Source: Stappia sp. WLB 29
Lineage (GTDB): Bacteria; Pseudomonadota; Alphaproteobacteria; Rhizobiales; Stappiaceae
Length of the DNA stretch: 64,000 nucleotides
NCBI RefSeq assembly: GCF_023507705.1
Contig: NZ_JALBGD010000001.1
Span: 248,001 to 312,000 of the forward strand
Direction of reading: 5' to 3'
Position 1 is the stretch's first letter. The number at the start of each line of letters is the position of its first letter. The position numbers and the translations under genes are program-made. Below the pieces are notes generated by a model that did no database searches, had not been told where the DNA came from, and saw only the letters and a program-made list of their open reading frames with translations. Shown here in pieces: positions 16,814 through 25,334 of this stretch.

Positions 16814-18625
16814 CTATCGGTGCGAGAATTGTTCGTAAGTGATTGACAACATCGATTCCAACGTCAGGTATGACCGGAAAAGCCTGAACACCAGGTAGCG
16901 CGGCAATCCCAGAAGGTCTCTAAAGCGGAGCATCACGAGGGTCGCGAAGACCACCATGATGAGCGGAGCCCCTAGAAAGAACGCGAGCACTGCCTGCATG
17001 GTGATGGCGCTGCGCGGATCGGGCGCCATCACCAGAAACAGGATTCCAAAGATGAAGAACGGAAGCGCGACGGCACGCCTGGCGGTATTGAGGAGCATGT
17101 AGGGCATCATCAGCTTGCTGCGCACCGTGAAGTCGCTGAGTTTGAAATAATCGTGATTGCGCGCGCTGACATGGAAGATGGAGCGAAACCAACGCTGGCG
17201 TTGTTCGCGCATGTGAGCGATCGTGCGGGGTACTTCCGAGATAAACATGGCCGTTGGATCGATCACCAGCCGAAAGCCCGACTCACCAATTCTTACAGCA
17301 ACATCGGTGTCTTCACCGTTCATGCCATGCGCAAAGCCGCCGACGTTCCGAATTGCGTCGGTGCGATAGGCCGCAAACATGCCCGGAATCCCGAAAATGC
17401 AATCAGCGGCGCCATAAGCAACCTGATCCAGCCCCACCTTAAGGTTCACCTCGAGTTGCCGGGCGCTGTCGAACAATCCCCCGCCCGGCGACAACGCCAA
17501 TCCTCCGGCGGCACCCACATGCGGGTCCCTGAAATGACGCATGATCCGCCATATCGCCCCTGGAGAAATTTGTGTGTCGGCGTCTATCCGGATAACGAAC
17601 TCGGTTTGCGTTTCCGCAATGCCCCGACTGAGCGCAAAAGCCTTGCCGCGCGTTGTCTCGAGGATCAGCCGACCGGAGAGCAGCCACTTGGTTTCGGCCA
17701 GCGCGGCCTCAATCACATCTCGCGTGTCGTCGGCCGAATAGTTGTCGATCAACAGCAACTGCAACTCACCCTCATAACGTCTGGCCGCCTCGTCCACGGC
17801 GCTGATGGTATGAGCAATGATGTGAGCCTCATTGAACGCTGGAACGATGATCGTGACCGGTGGGCTGAAGCGGCGCGACGGATGCAGCAGCGACTGGAAG
17901 GCCGCGGTCCAATTGAGCAGGATGAGCAGCAGCGGTAGAAACAGGAACACCCCCGGACCGATCCCGCCCAACAGCGCGACCTGCCTTAGCGCATGCACTG
18001 CAGGCAGATCCATGCTCGCCACCCACATAGAGATAAATGCCGACAAACCTACGACCAGAACCGCGAACAACAGCGGTGGAGTGCGTATATGGTCAGCCAG
18101 GGGCACACGCGTGCGCTCGGGCAGATCGCCATTGTGCAAGATCTTGAGCGAGAAGATCATGAGCCCGGACAGCCCGGACAGGACCATTCCCACATGCAGC
18201 GGCATGACTACGCCAATCACATTGCGCATGACCACGGTCAGCAGGTCAAAGACGGCGCAGACTGTGAAGAAGGTCAGGATGAGATCGAGGCCGTGCCTTA
18301 TCTTACCCCCTGTCGTGGCGGCGATCGCCGAGGCATACCCAATATAAAAAGAGACCATGAACAGCCGTATCGGCACCGTATATGTGCCCTCGTAGCGCGT
18401 GAGATAGAAGTCGCCCTCGGGGAAAATACTTGCCAGCGGCTCGATGGCGTGGAGCAGATAGGTGAGCGTGATCGAACCAATGAGCGCTACCGACAGCACC
18501 TGCGGCGCAGCCGATATCGGAACGCGCCGGGCCAGCCGCCGCGGGGCGCTGTCTACCGAGTAGAACTGGACGCGGTCGAGCGGCTGGTGGGCTTCGGGTG
18601 GAACGTCCGGCGTCGCTACGGCCAT
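16814..18625 (-). CDS. Processive membrane glycosyltransferase (GT2, cellulose/hyaluronan synthase type)
   Basis: 603 residues. Six predicted TM helices (about 43-62, 86-107, 112-133, 138-162, 184-205, 221-245) precede a GT2 domain with IIVPAFNE (259-266), IDADT (347-351, the DxD), GEDTD (437-441) and QRQRW (475-479, the QxxRW of processive synthases). Further TM helices follow at about 500-530 and 545-570. It should polymerise a UDP-sugar at the inner membrane and extrude the chain. No PilZ domain is fused, unlike BcsA. It overlaps the upstream BcsB-like gene by ten bases. Confidence 0.88.
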   Translation of the reverse strand: MAVATPDVPPEAHQPLDRVQFYSVDSAPRRLARRVPISAAPQVLSVALIGSITLTYLLHAIEPLASIFPEGDFYLTRYEGTYTVPIRLFMVSFYIGYASAIAATTGGKIRHGLDLILTFFTVCAVFDLLTVVMRNVIGVVMPLHVGMVLSGLSGLMIFSLKILHNGDLPERTRVPLADHIRTPPLLFAVLVVGLSAFISMWVASMDLPAVHALRQVALLGGIGPGVFLFLPLLLILLNWTAAFQSLLHPSRRFSPPVTIIVPAFNEAHIIAHTISAVDEAARRYEGELQLLLIDNYSADDTRDVIEAALAETKWLLSGRLILETTRGKAFALSRGIAETQTEFVIRIDADTQISPGAIWRIMRHFRDPHVGAAGGLALSPGGGLFDSARQLEVNLKVGLDQVAYGAADCIFGIPGMFAAYRTDAIRNVGGFAHGMNGEDTDVAVRIGESGFRLVIDPTAMFISEVPRTIAHMREQRQRWFRSIFHVSARNHDYFKLSDFTVRSKLMMPYMLLNTARRAVALPFFIFGILFLVMAPDPRSAITMQAVLAFFLGAPLIMVVFATLVMLRFRDLLGLPRYLVFRLFRSYLTLESMLSITYEQFSHR

Positions 18626-20235
18626 CGCACCACCAGGGCGCTGCCAAAGGTACCCAATTGGGGCGCCCGTTCCCTCGACAGCGGCTCGATCTCCACTCGC
18701 GCCGGGTCCGAGGCATCGCCGGCATAAACGATATAGGCACCTTCGTCCTCAACGCCCTCTGCCAGCATTGAGTCGAGTTCATGCTGGCCCACCGCATCGA
18801 TAGTGACGGGAGCTTCCACAGTATCGAACGCTATTGCCGTCGTAAGCGGCAGCACCAGAGCGAGCAGGCCGGTAGCCCGCATGGCCTGAGAGTGATTCAA
18901 GTTTGTCGCTGCGCTTATCGAAACGCTCTCTGTCGTGGCCAGTCGGCTGGTCACGATCTCGCGGGCCGGGGCCGAACCCGAGGCGACATGGCCAAGCGTC
19001 GTCGTTTCGAGCATCTGTGCCGCCGCTTCGGGCCCTGCTCGACATATCCCCTGATTGGGAGAGGGATCCGTCAGCGCGACAACGATCCTGTTGTTGAGTC
19101 CCGACATCCGGGAAGGCAGTTGCACCTCGATCGAGATGCGTTCGGACCTGCCATCATATGTGGCCGAATGAACCAGCTGGTCATTCAGCATCACGCGGAC
19201 CACCCAATCATACGGCGCGCCGAGCGTGCTCGTGACGAGATTGAGGTTCAACACGTCCGGTGCCTTTCCCCCTGGCATATCCGCCAGCTTGTAGTTGATC
19301 TCCCAGCGTCGGCTGCCCCGGAACGTACTGGCGTGAAGATCAGCGCCCAGGGCTTCAACGGCCACGGGCCAGCTTTCCCCATAGATCGCCGGCAAAGCCG
19401 CCCCACGCACACCCGCAAGATGCTCAACCCCTGGAACTCCGCCGATGACGAATTGCCCAGTCTCCTCGCGCGTTAGAGGTTCGCCCTCGCTTGCAGCAAT
19501 GACCAGCCCCGCAGTTTCGCTGCTTGCAAACACGCTCTTGACCCCCATGCGGCTGAGATATTGCGCCGCCCAGATCGACGCCGCCGGCTCCGGTGATCCG
19601 AGCCACAACGGCTCTGGTAGGGCGATCAGGTCCGCCTCGTCGCTTTCTGCCGGCGACGACAACTTGAGCATCAGCGCGCTGGTTGAAGCCAACTCGATCG
19701 CCGCACCGAGGTTGGTGACATTGGTGGGACAGATCTGGCCCTGATTGGTCGTCCCGTTCCCGGTAAGGCTCACGACAACTGCATCGCCCGCCAGCTCGGC
19801 CGGGGAAAGATCGTAGAGGAGCTCCAGCGTCCGTTGGCCCGCCTCGAGCACCAGCGCGTCGCGCTGCACGCCGTTGACCGCGACGGTCACCAACCCGTCA
19901 CCATTATCGACGAGCTGTGTGTTGAGAACGAGCCGGAGCTGCCCGCCGATGACGGGAAGATCGCGTGGCAGTGGGAAACGCAATTCTACGCTGGAAGGAA
20001 AGCCCGTGAGCCCCGTCCAGCGCGCGCCATCAGGATTTCCGATGGCAAAAACCGTATCGCCGGGCACAAGTGCCACGCCGGCGCGCCCATCGTCGATGGC
20101 CTCCTCTTGGGGGGACTCGAATCCGAACCGGCTCAGCACGGCTTGGGCCAGTTCCTGGTTCGATATCACCAGAACCACTGCCGTCACAAAGAAGGTGACG
20201 ATTGCGAGGGCGATTACACGGACGATTTCGCTCAA
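18616..20235 (-). CDS. BcsB-like periplasmic polysaccharide synthase subunit
   Basis: 539 residues. One N-terminal TM (about 5-25) anchors a large periplasmic part. The pattern SVELRFPLPRDL, LRLVLNTQLVDNGDGLVTVAVNG, then GQICPTNVTNLGAAIELASTS resembles the paired carbohydrate-binding and flavodoxin-like domains of BcsB, with a second copy near residues 320-400 (LNLNLVTSTLG, VMLNDQLV, GICRAGPEAAAQMLE). BcsB guides the nascent glucan through the periplasm. Unlike BcsB, no C-terminal amphipathic/TM tail contacting the synthase is obvious. Translationally coupled to both neighbours (ATGA upstream, ten-base overlap downstream). Confidence 0.75.
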   Translation of the reverse strand: MSEIVRVIALAIVTFFVTAVVLVISNQELAQAVLSRFGFESPQEEAIDDGRAGVALVPGDTVFAIGNPDGARWTGLTGFPSSVELRFPLPRDLPVIGGQLRLVLNTQLVDNGDGLVTVAVNGVQRDALVLEAGQRTLELLYDLSPAELAGDAVVVSLTGNGTTNQGQICPTNVTNLGAAIELASTSALMLKLSSPAESDEADLIALPEPLWLGSPEPAASIWAAQYLSRMGVKSVFASSETAGLVIAASEGEPLTREETGQFVIGGVPGVEHLAGVRGAALPAIYGESWPVAVEALGADLHASTFRGSRRWEINYKLADMPGGKAPDVLNLNLVTSTLGAPYDWVVRVMLNDQLVHSATYDGRSERISIEVQLPSRMSGLNNRIVVALTDPSPNQGICRAGPEAAAQMLETTTLGHVASGSAPAREIVTSRLATTESVSISAATNLNHSQAMRATGLLALVLPLTTAIAFDTVEAPVTIDAVGQHELDSMLAEGVEDEGAYIVYAGDASDPARVEIEPLSRERAPQLGTFGSALVVRWP

Positions 20236-21443
20236 CTGCGATCCCTGCCTTGTTTTATGACACCTGGCTTGTTCTTTCGGGTCCAGACCGACCGCGCGGG
20301 TATGGCTTCGGGCAGATAGCGGTCGGCATACTTACGCACGATCTCCATGATTTCGCTCAAGAGCTGATCCCGCAACAGAATAGGATCGTATCCAAGCGTT
20401 CGGAAAGCCGCATTGGAAACTGTCAACTCGTTCTCCGCAGCCTCTTTGCGCGGATTGTCCACTTTGGCGACGGTTGCGCCGGCGATGCCCGCCACCAGTG
20501 CCGCCAGATCACGCACGCGGTGCGTCTCGGCGACCTGGTTAAAGACCTTCACGCGCTCATTGCGTTCGGGTGGATTGGCCAGAGCGATCGCGATACAGCG
20601 CACCGTATCCTGAATGTTGATGAAGGCGCGCGTCTGTCCGCCGGTCCCGTGCACGGTCAGGGGATGGCCGATGACCGCCTGCATGAGGAATCGGTTGAGC
20701 ACCGTTCCGTAGTCGCCGTCATAATCGAACCGGTTGATCAGAAGCGGATCGAGCCGCGTCTCTTCGGTCTGGGTGCCCCAGACGATCCCCTGATGAAGAT
20801 CGGTGATCCGCAGCCCGTCATTGCGGGCGTAGAACTGGAACATCAAATGATCCATCGACTTGGTCAGATGATAGACGCTGCCTGGCGCCGTGGGGAAAAC
20901 GATGGACCTGTGGAATAGGTTCCCATCAGCGCCGGTTATTTTGACGTCAAGATAGCCCTCGGGAATCTCGATCCCCGACCCGTCATAGCCATAGACGCCC
21001 ATCGTCCCCAGATGCACGAGATGGATATCGAGATCCAGTTCGACGATGGCGGCCAATATATTGTGGGTACCGTTGATGTTGTTGTCGACTGTGTAGCGCT
21101 TGGCCGCCGGTGAGCGCATCGAATAGGGCGCGGCGCGCTGTTCGGCAAAATGCACGATCGCATCCGGCCGCACCTCCTCCAGCACGTTTTTCAGAGCGTC
21201 ATAATCATGCGCGATGTCGATGGGATGCAAATTGATGGTCTTTCCGGAAACCCGCTTCCAGACCGCCAGACGCTCCCCGATCGAGGCAATCGGGGTGAGG
21301 CTTTCGATGCCCAGTTCGGCGTCGATCCGTCGGCGCGAGAGGTTGTCGAGGATCGCGACCTCGTTGCCCAACGCTGAGAGGTGAAGCGCTGTCGGCCAGC
21401 CGCAGAAACCGTCTCCGCCCATGACCAAGACCGATTGCGTCAC
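20232..21443 (-). CDS. UDP-sulfoquinovose synthase-like (SQD1/SqdB family) epimerase
   Basis: 403 residues. Extended SDR fold with GGDGFCG (residues 9-15) at the NAD site, EQRAAPYSM (101-109), LGTMGVYG (with Thr147), catalytic YHLTK (Y191/K195), NRFDYDGDYGTVLNRF and the HPLTVHGTGGQTRAF stretch: together the signature of SQD1, which converts UDP-glucose and sulfite to UDP-sulfoquinovose. Start GTG 21443 is chosen over upstream ATGs because AAGGAGA at 21450-21456 precedes it at ideal spacing. It is the first gene of the polysaccharide operon. No sulfolipid gene (sqdC/sqdD/sqdX) is nearby, so the sugar probably feeds the GT2 synthase. A related UDP-sugar could be the real product. Confidence 0.85.
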   Translation of the reverse strand: MTQSVLVMGGDGFCGWPTALHLSALGNEVAILDNLSRRRIDAELGIESLTPIASIGERLAVWKRVSGKTINLHPIDIAHDYDALKNVLEEVRPDAIVHFAEQRAAPYSMRSPAAKRYTVDNNINGTHNILAAIVELDLDIHLVHLGTMGVYGYDGSGIEIPEGYLDVKITGADGNLFHRSIVFPTAPGSVYHLTKSMDHLMFQFYARNDGLRITDLHQGIVWGTQTEETRLDPLLINRFDYDGDYGTVLNRFLMQAVIGHPLTVHGTGGQTRAFINIQDTVRCIAIALANPPERNERVKVFNQVAETHRVRDLAALVAGIAGATVAKVDNPRKEAAENELTVSNAAFRTLGYDPILLRDQLLSEIMEIVRKYADRYLPEAIPARSVWTRKNKPGVIKQGRDRS

Positions 21444-21584
21444 CCGTATCTCCTTGGCGCTCATGAGAAACACGCGATTCAGAGCGCCGTCTGTTCCCAC
21501 TTTTATACTGATATTGCAAACCGTTCCAAATCTGAACAAGGGGCATTCGCCCCGACTTCCGCGTTGATGATTAACCGCCCCCGG

Positions 21585-21914
21585 CTATGCCGCATGAACC
21601 GGCTTCAATCGATTCTCGGGCTGCTCTGCTCCTCCACCAGAACCGGTATTTTCCGACACATTGCTCCGATCCCATTCTCTGGACCGCCGGAAGGTAGAGT
21701 TTCCCGGCCTTTTCACGATGGCGGGCTGGTGGCGCCATCGGGATTGAGCAACGAGGTCGGCACCTTGTGCCCGTTCGCGCGTCGGCAGCAGCCCGTCGTA
21801 TTTCTTCTTCCATTTGAAGTCGGTCGCCTGGCTGGTCCTCGCCACAGGAAACCCGTCGGCTCCCTGCTTCAAAATGAACGCCTTCTGCGTGTCAGAAAAC
21901 TTCGATGCCTTCAT
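21585..21914 (-). pseudogene. Degraded IS3-family transposase OrfA remnant
   Basis: The frame starts MKASKFSDTQKAFILKQGADG, with SQATDFKWKKKYDGLLP later: the beginning of a common IS3-family OrfA whose HTH region reads closely similar, but the segment between (usually AEICRKAGI) is deleted and the sequence after LLP is scrambled. A ribosome site GGGAGGAGCGG precedes the ATG. No OrfB or terminal inverted repeats could be found. It marks past IS activity at the right border of the polysaccharide block. Confidence 0.75.
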
Positions 21915-22118
21915 CGTCTTCCGCTCCTCCCAGCCAAGGGGTGTTACCGCGGAAAACCCAGTTTCGAACGATCCGAAAATCGGGAGGCAGGTCAATGAAG
22001 GCCAGATCACACCTATCGTGGGGCTACAGTGCAAACGTAGTGATCATCACTATCGGACGCGGCCCGCCACTAGCTTCCCATCACCGCATCGCCGCGAAAC
22101 GACGTTGAGACCTGCCGA

Positions 22119-22559
22119 TCACGCGTCCTGAATCAGTCGGGCACCGGGGCCGTCTTTCGCCAGTTCATCATTCGCGTTGACCAAGGGGCAGCGTTGCACG
22201 CTGAGGCACCCGCAGCCGATGCACATCGCCATCTTGTCGCGTAGTGCTGTGAGAAGAGCGATCCGCCGAGTAAGACCTCCGTGCCAATTCTTGGCGATAC
22301 GCTCCCAGTCATGTGTGTCGGGGGATGCATCCCTTGGTAGTTGAGAGAGCGCTTCGGCTATCTCGGCAAGCGGTATGCCCGCGCTCTGGGCGATCTTTAT
22401 GACCGTCACGCGTCTCAGGATTTCGCGCCGATAGACTCGATGGTTGGCCGAAGTCCTTTCGGATGCGATCAGCCCCTTGCGTTCATAGAAATGGAGCGTG
22501 GAGACGGGCAACCCGCTGCGGCGCGAGAGCTCGCCAACGGACAATTCCTTCTTGGCCAT
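22119..22559 (-). CDS. soxR: Redox-sensitive MerR-family activator SoxR
   Basis: 146 residues from ATG 22559. N-terminal MerR HTH (LSVGELSRRSGLPVSTLHFYERKGL), a dimerisation helix, and the C-terminal cluster-binding motif CIGCGCLSVQRC (CX2CXCX5C) for the [2Fe-2S] centre. Oxidation of the cluster by redox-cycling drugs or superoxide activates transcription. It is divergent from an MFS exporter with a sox-box palindrome between them; no soxS is present, as expected outside enterics. Confidence 0.95.
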   Translation of the reverse strand: MAKKELSVGELSRRSGLPVSTLHFYERKGLIASERTSANHRVYRREILRRVTVIKIAQSAGIPLAEIAEALSQLPRDASPDTHDWERIAKNWHGGLTRRIALLTALRDKMAMCIGCGCLSVQRCPLVNANDELAKDGPGARLIQDA

Positions 22560-22572
22560 GCGAAATCTCCTT

Positions 22573-22594
22573 GATCTCAACCAATGTTGAGGTC
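22573..22594. promoter_or_regulatory. SoxR operator (sox box)
   Basis: GATCTCAAC-CAAT-GTTGAGGTC is an inverted repeat with one mismatch in nine and a CTCAA/TTGAG core, as in known sox boxes. It lies between soxR and the divergent MFS gene, so it probably controls both. TTGATC at 22571-22576 may be the -35 of the MFS promoter. Confidence 0.85.
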
Positions 22595-22625
22595 GTAGCA
22601 GCATATCCGTCAACAGGAGACGGAG

Positions 22626-24065
22626 ATGACGAGCATGAATACCGGGGCGGGGTCTGACACGGAGACATTCGTGTCATGGAGGGAGTTTGTCGGAAGCCCT
22701 TATGCGGCCTCGCTGGCTCTGGTTTGCCTGGCTGTCTGGCTGCACGCGGCGGACAGCCTGATCGTCGCCACCATGCTTCCCTCCATCGTGTCCGAGATCG
22801 GCGGGGCCGCTTTGGTGGGTTGGTCTGTCTCGCTCTACGAAATCGGATCAATCATTGCAGGGACGGCCAGCGCATTGCTGACCATGCGCTTCGGCCTGCG
22901 CAGACCGATGAGCCTGGCGGCGCACCTGTTCGGGTTCGGCTGCATCCTTAGTGCCGTAAGCCCGACCATGCCCTTGCTTCTGGCAGGGCGTGCCCTCCAG
23001 GGCATCGGCGGCGGCGGTCTGGTGGCGATGGGCTTTGTCGCGGTCGGCCTGATCTTTCCGCGCCGCTACATTGCACGCGCGATGGCAGCCGTCTCGACCC
23101 TTTGGGGCGTCTCGGCATTCGCCGGGCCTCTGGTCGGCGGGGTCTTCGTGGAATACGCAACATGGCGCTGGGGCTTTGCCTTCTTCGCCTGCCAGGCGTT
23201 TGCGCTCGCGCTCTGGATCGCGCTGCGAAGCGAGGCGAACGTGACACCATCCACGACCGCCGCTACCGGTTTCCCTGTCGGGCGTCTATCGTTGCTGTGT
23301 CTCGGCGTCGTTCTGGTCGCCTTTGGCGGCGTCGAGGTCTCGATCCTGCGAACGGTCCCTTCCGTTGCCGCCGGTTTTGTCTGCCTGATCGGATTTCTGT
23401 GGCTGGACGAGCGCGCAGGTTCCAACCGCCTTCTTCCGCCTCGCCCGTTCGATCCCTCGCACCCGTCAGGCGCCACGCTGCTCATGATCTTGTCCATGTC
23501 CATGGCGACCATCGCCATCACGGCGTACGGGCCGCTTCTGGCGACAACCATCCATGGCCTCTCCGCACTGACAGCCGGATACATCGTTGCCTGTTCGTCC
23601 ATCGGTTGGACTGTCGTGGCGGTGCTAGTCAGCGGCTTGCCGGAGCGGTTCGATCGTCTGATGATCGCCTTCGGTATGGCGGTTGTGACCCTCAGTATCT
23701 TCGGCTTTTTCCATACGGTTCCCAATGGCCCTGTATGGCTGATCGCTGTCTGCGCGGCCATGGAGGGTGGTGGCTTCGGAATGGCATGGACATTCGTTCT
23801 CAGGCGAACGACGAGGCTCGCCTGTGCCGACGAGGTTCAGCGAATTTCCGCCGCGATCCCCACGGTGCAGAGGCTCGGCTATGCTCTCGGCGCAGCCTAT
23901 GTCGGGATCGTTGCGAATGCCTCGGGCCTGCTGTCCATCGACACAACGGAAGACGCAGCAAAGGTTGCTCGCTGGGTCTTCGCGTCCTGTTTGCCCTTTG
24001 CGGCAATCGGCCTCGCCGCCATGAGCGCGCTGGTGCGAGATCGGAAAGCAAAATTGCAGCCGTAG
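22626..24065 (+). CDS. MFS transporter, probable SoxR-controlled drug/oxidant exporter
   Basis: 479 residues, 12-14 hydrophobic helices. Motif-A-like loop MRFGLRRPM between helices 2 and 3, an acidic residue in TM1 (LHAADSLIVATMLPSI) and the motif-C-type stretch WGVSAFAGPLVGGVFVEYATWRWGFA (antiporter motif) place it with DHA-type proton-coupled multidrug exporters. ATG 22626 follows AGGAGACGGAG. The shared sox box and divergent arrangement make it a likely SoxR target that expels redox-active compounds; the substrate is unknown. Confidence 0.85.
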   Translation: MTSMNTGAGSDTETFVSWREFVGSPYAASLALVCLAVWLHAADSLIVATMLPSIVSEIGGAALVGWSVSLYEIGSIIAGTASALLTMRFGLRRPMSLAAHLFGFGCILSAVSPTMPLLLAGRALQGIGGGGLVAMGFVAVGLIFPRRYIARAMAAVSTLWGVSAFAGPLVGGVFVEYATWRWGFAFFACQAFALALWIALRSEANVTPSTTAATGFPVGRLSLLCLGVVLVAFGGVEVSILRTVPSVAAGFVCLIGFLWLDERAGSNRLLPPRPFDPSHPSGATLLMILSMSMATIAITAYGPLLATTIHGLSALTAGYIVACSSIGWTVVAVLVSGLPERFDRLMIAFGMAVVTLSIFGFFHTVPNGPVWLIAVCAAMEGGGFGMAWTFVLRRTTRLACADEVQRISAAIPTVQRLGYALGAAYVGIVANASGLLSIDTTEDAAKVARWVFASCLPFAAIGLAAMSALVRDRKAKLQP

Positions 24066-24195
24066 TCAAAATAGATCCCCCGTATGTTTTTGCGTGAATT
24101 TTCTAAGGCTGTCGCGAAGATGCAATTCTCTGCTTCTTCGGCTTTGGCCTTCGAATCCGATACAAGACCCCCACCACCCCCACGGAGACGGACGC

Positions 24196-24909
24196 GTGAG
24201 ATCGCAGCCCCTTTATCAGACGGACGCAAGCCTGCTCGTCCTGGAAACCTCGGCACTCGATGTCCGCCCCGGGGGCGTGCTGCTCGACCGGTCCATCGTC
24301 TTTCCCGGCGGCGGCGGGCAGCTTCCGGACCGCGCCACCATCCGATGGAACAGCGGCGAGGCGGCGATCACCGCCGTCATGCCCGATGAACGCGGGTGGT
24401 GGCACGCCTTCGACGGCGAGGACGAGCCGGACGGCCCCTTGCAGGTCTCGGTCGAGCCGGAGTTCCGCCGTCTGATGTGCGAGCTGCACACCCTCGCCCA
24501 TATCGCCAACAGCGTCGTCTTCCGCGAGTTCAACGGCGCGCTGCTGACCGGCGCCCAGCTGTCGGACGACGAAACGTTCCGGCTGGATTTCGATCTGCCG
24601 GGCTCGGATGCGGCCAGACTTCGCGACCTGGCGGACCCCATCAACGACGTGATCCGGGCCGATCTTCCGGTGCGGGCCTTCCTGATGCCATGGGACGAGG
24701 CCAACGCCGTTCCCGGCCTGTTTCGCAGCAAGGCCGTCTCGCCGCCCCGCCAGGACGACGGCAACGTCCGCATCGTCGAGATCGGCGACCTCGACCGGCA
24801 GGGCTGCGGTGGAACGCATCTGGCATCGACCGGGCTGGCCCGGCCCCTGCGCGTGTTGAAGGTCGACAACAAGGGCCGGCAGAACCGGCGTGTGAAATTC
24901 GGCTTCTAG
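24196..24909 (+). CDS. Alanyl-tRNA editing protein (AlaX type)
   Basis: 237 residues from GTG 24196, preceded by GGAGA at eight bases. The frame is open further upstream but no ribosome site supports an earlier start. FPGGGGQLPD, the zinc-binding HTLAH (HxxxH) and the later CGGTHLAST (CxxxH) are the editing-domain signatures of AlaRS and free-standing AlaX proteins. AlaX hydrolyses mischarged Ser- or Gly-tRNA(Ala). No synthetase body is attached. It is convergent with the channel-like gene. Confidence 0.88.
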   Translation: MRSQPLYQTDASLLVLETSALDVRPGGVLLDRSIVFPGGGGQLPDRATIRWNSGEAAITAVMPDERGWWHAFDGEDEPDGPLQVSVEPEFRRLMCELHTLAHIANSVVFREFNGALLTGAQLSDDETFRLDFDLPGSDAARLRDLADPINDVIRADLPVRAFLMPWDEANAVPGLFRSKAVSPPRQDDGNVRIVEIGDLDRQGCGGTHLASTGLARPLRVLKVDNKGRQNRRVKFGF

Positions 24910-24917
24910 CGGCCGGC

Positions 24918-25334
24918 CTACGTCCGCCAGGCGCGTTCGCTGACGGAATAAAGGAACGTCGCCGACCAGGTCAGCACCATGAAGCCGCCGAGCGACTGCA
25001 TCATGTTGACCATCCGCACTGCGCCGTGCGCACTCATGTCGGTATGGCCGAGCGTGGCAAGGTTGATGCCCGAGAAGTAGATCAGGCTGCTCCACGAGAC
25101 ATCCGCGTCGGCAAAGCCGCCCAACCCGCCATAGGCGATCATGCCGCGATAGACCGCGGCGAAGGCGACGATCTCCAGCGTGTGCAGGGCCAAAAGCCCC
25201 ATGAAGGTCACGAGGATCGCCGTCTGCGGCCGCCGTTCGCCATCCGGCTTGAGCGCTCGGACGCCCATCAATCCGTAGTGGTGGCCGATGCCGAGCACGG
25301 CGACGAACAGCATTCCGATCAGGAGCCCGGTCAC
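24918..25334 (-). CDS. Channel-like membrane protein (Ion_trans_2-type) with atypical filter
   Basis: 138 residues, starting at GTG 25334 in a GTGA overlap with the stop of the upstream gene. Three or four hydrophobic segments: LLIGMLFVAVLGIGHHYGLM, ILVTFMGLLALHTLEIVAFA, then a re-entrant-like LIYFSGINLATLGHTD and MMQSLGGFMVLTWSATFLY. The layout resembles bacterial two-TM potassium channels, but where TVGYGD is expected the sequence is TLGHTD. Ion selectivity, or even channel activity, is therefore uncertain. Coupled to a glutaredoxin-MauE fusion. Confidence 0.65.
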   Translation of the reverse strand: MTGLLIGMLFVAVLGIGHHYGLMGVRALKPDGERRPQTAILVTFMGLLALHTLEIVAFAAVYRGMIAYGGLGGFADADVSWSSLIYFSGINLATLGHTDMSAHGAVRMVNMMQSLGGFMVLTWSATFLYSVSERAWRT

